Positions 8,765 through 10,022 of a DNA stretch of 10,022 nucleotides are shown one piece after another. Position 1 is the first letter of the stretch. The number at the start of each line of letters is the position of its first letter. The stretch is from Beroe ovata (taxonomy: Eukaryota; Ctenophora; Nuda; Beroida; Beroidae): contig CAMPET010000195.1 of the NCBI GenBank assembly GCA_946803715.1, forward strand, positions 62,697-72,718. Direction: 5' to 3'. Both the position numbers and the translations under genes were made by a program. A model generated the notes under the pieces. The model worked only from the letters and a program-made list of their open reading frames with translations. It did no database searches and was not told where the DNA came from.

Positions 8765-8765
8765 N
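8765..8765. other. Single N at PLE ORF/satellite border (probable scaffold join)
   Basis: The PLE reading frame is open to the N; beyond it the sequence is satellite from monomer position of about 10. The satellite on this side is subfamily B, while that on the other side of the element is subfamily A. The PLE is therefore not shown to be inserted in one continuous array. Confidence 0.7.
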
Positions 8766-10022
8766 CTTATCGACTAAAAACATGTCAGTTTGAGTGAGCA
8801 ATTGAGGATAGCTCCCAAATGGATCGACCAACTGACTTGAAACTTCTGTCATAGCTCAAGGACCATTAGAAACTCGGACAACCAAAATTTCACGTTGATT
8901 CGATGATCGGATCCCGAGTTAGTGGCCGCCATAACCCTTGATCGACCCAAATCATGTCAGTTTGAGTGAGCATTTGAGGATAGCTCCCAAACGGATCGAC
9001 CGATTGATTTCAAACTTCTATCATGGCTCGAGGACCATGAGAAACTCGGACAAGCAAAATTTCACGTCAATCCGATGATCGGTTCCCGAGTTAGTGGCCG
9101 CCATAACCCCTTATCCACCCCAAACATGTCAGTTTTAGTGAGCATTTGAGGATAGCTCCCAAACGGATCGACCGATTGACTTGAAACTTCTACCATAGCT
9201 CAAGGACCATTAGAAACTCGGACAACCAAAATTTCACGTCAATCCGATGATCGGTTCCCGAGTTAGTGGCCGCCATAACCCCTTATCGACCCAAAACATG
9301 TCAGTTTGAGTGAGCATTTGAGGATAGCTCCCAAACGGATCGACCGATTGACTTGAAACTTCTACCATAGCTCAAGGACCATTAGAAACTCTGACAACCA
9401 AAATTTCACGCCAATCCGATTATCAGTTACCAAGTTAAAGGCCGCCATAACACCTTATCCGCCCAAAACATGTCAGTTCGAGCGAGCATTTGAGGATAGA
9501 TCCCAAACGAATAAAGCTATAGTCTTGAAACTTCTTTCATAGCTCAAGGACCATCAGAAACTCGGTCAACCAAAATTTCACATCAATCTGATAATCGGTT
9601 CCAAAGTTAAATGCCGCCATAACACCTTGTCCACCCAAAAAATGTGAGTTTGAGCGAGCATTTGAGGATAGCTCCCAAACGGATTAAGCTACAGTCTTGA
9701 AACTTCTATCATAGCTCAAGGACCATTAGAAACTCGGAAAACCAAAATTTCATGACAATCCGATAATCAATTCCCAAGTTAAACTCCACCATAGCCCGTT
9801 ATCCAACCAAAACATGTAAGTTTGGGTGAGCGATTGAGGATAGATCCAAAACGGATAGAGCTATAGTCTTTAAACTTCTATGATAGCTCAAGGACCATCA
9901 GAAACTCGGACAACCAAAATTTCATATCAATCTGATAATCGGTTTTCATGTTAAAGGCCGCCATAGCACCTTGTCCGACCAAAACATGTCAGTTTGAGCG
10001 AGCATTTGAGGATAGCTCCCAA
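8766..10022 (+). repeat. 172-bp satellite array, subfamilies B and C (right block)
   Basis: About 7.3 monomers, continuing past the window end. The ccata landmark falls at 8929, 9101, 9273, 9445, 9617, 9789 and 9961, again exactly 172 bp apart. Units up to 9444 (subfamily B) have cccaaaacatgtcagtttgag near the start and cacgtcaatccgatgatcgg near the end. From 9445 on (subfamily C) gatcgaccgattgac is replaced by variants of ataaagctatagtc, with many more private changes. Divergence increases from left to right. The core gagcatttgaggata and aaactcgg segments remain recognisable throughout. Confidence 0.97.

Overview
The window is animal nuclear DNA. It holds intron-split fragments of three conserved eukaryotic housekeeping genes (TOMM20, NASP, MCM5), a Penelope-like retroelement fragment, and long stretches of a satellite repeat with an exact 172-bp period. 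The introns I can place are short (about 70 to 310 bp) with mostly canonical GT/AG ends, which suggests a compact invertebrate genome. A sponge or another early-branching marine invertebrate is possible, but the sequence does not settle this. Layout: 1-458 satellite; 460-921 TOMM20 on the minus strand, lacking its C-terminus; 922-1357 intergenic; 1358-about 3382 NASP on the minus strand, lacking its first TPR exon(s), with a lone satellite monomer in one intron; about 3399-3863 non-coding DNA with a diverged duplicated block; 3865-4026 one nearly full satellite monomer; 4086-5808 MCM5 on the plus strand, seven exons covering the late N-terminal domain and most of the AAA+ core, lacking both ends; 5810-7203 satellite array; 7204-8764 Penelope-like element on the minus strand, lacking its 5' part; 8766-10022 a second, more diverged satellite array. 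Four single N characters (459, 3864, 5809, 8765) each have satellite on one side and unique sequence on the other. Three of them cut a coding sequence mid-frame (TOMM20 exon 3, MCM5 exon 7, the retroelement ORF). The fourth falls where the missing 5' exons of NASP and MCM5 would have to be. The Ns therefore look like scaffold joins made at satellite edges, and the gene order across them should not be trusted. NASP (histone H3-H4 chaperone) and MCM5 (replicative helicase subunit) both act in chromosome replication, and TOMM20 is the mitochondrial preprotein receptor, but I see no evidence that the three form a functional unit. The most interesting item is the satellite. It is a family I do not recognise, with strict length, at least three sequence subfamilies, a 100-bp conserved core, an inverted repeat whose pairing is kept by a compensating change between subfamilies, and a solo copy in a NASP intron flanked by an 8-bp direct repeat.
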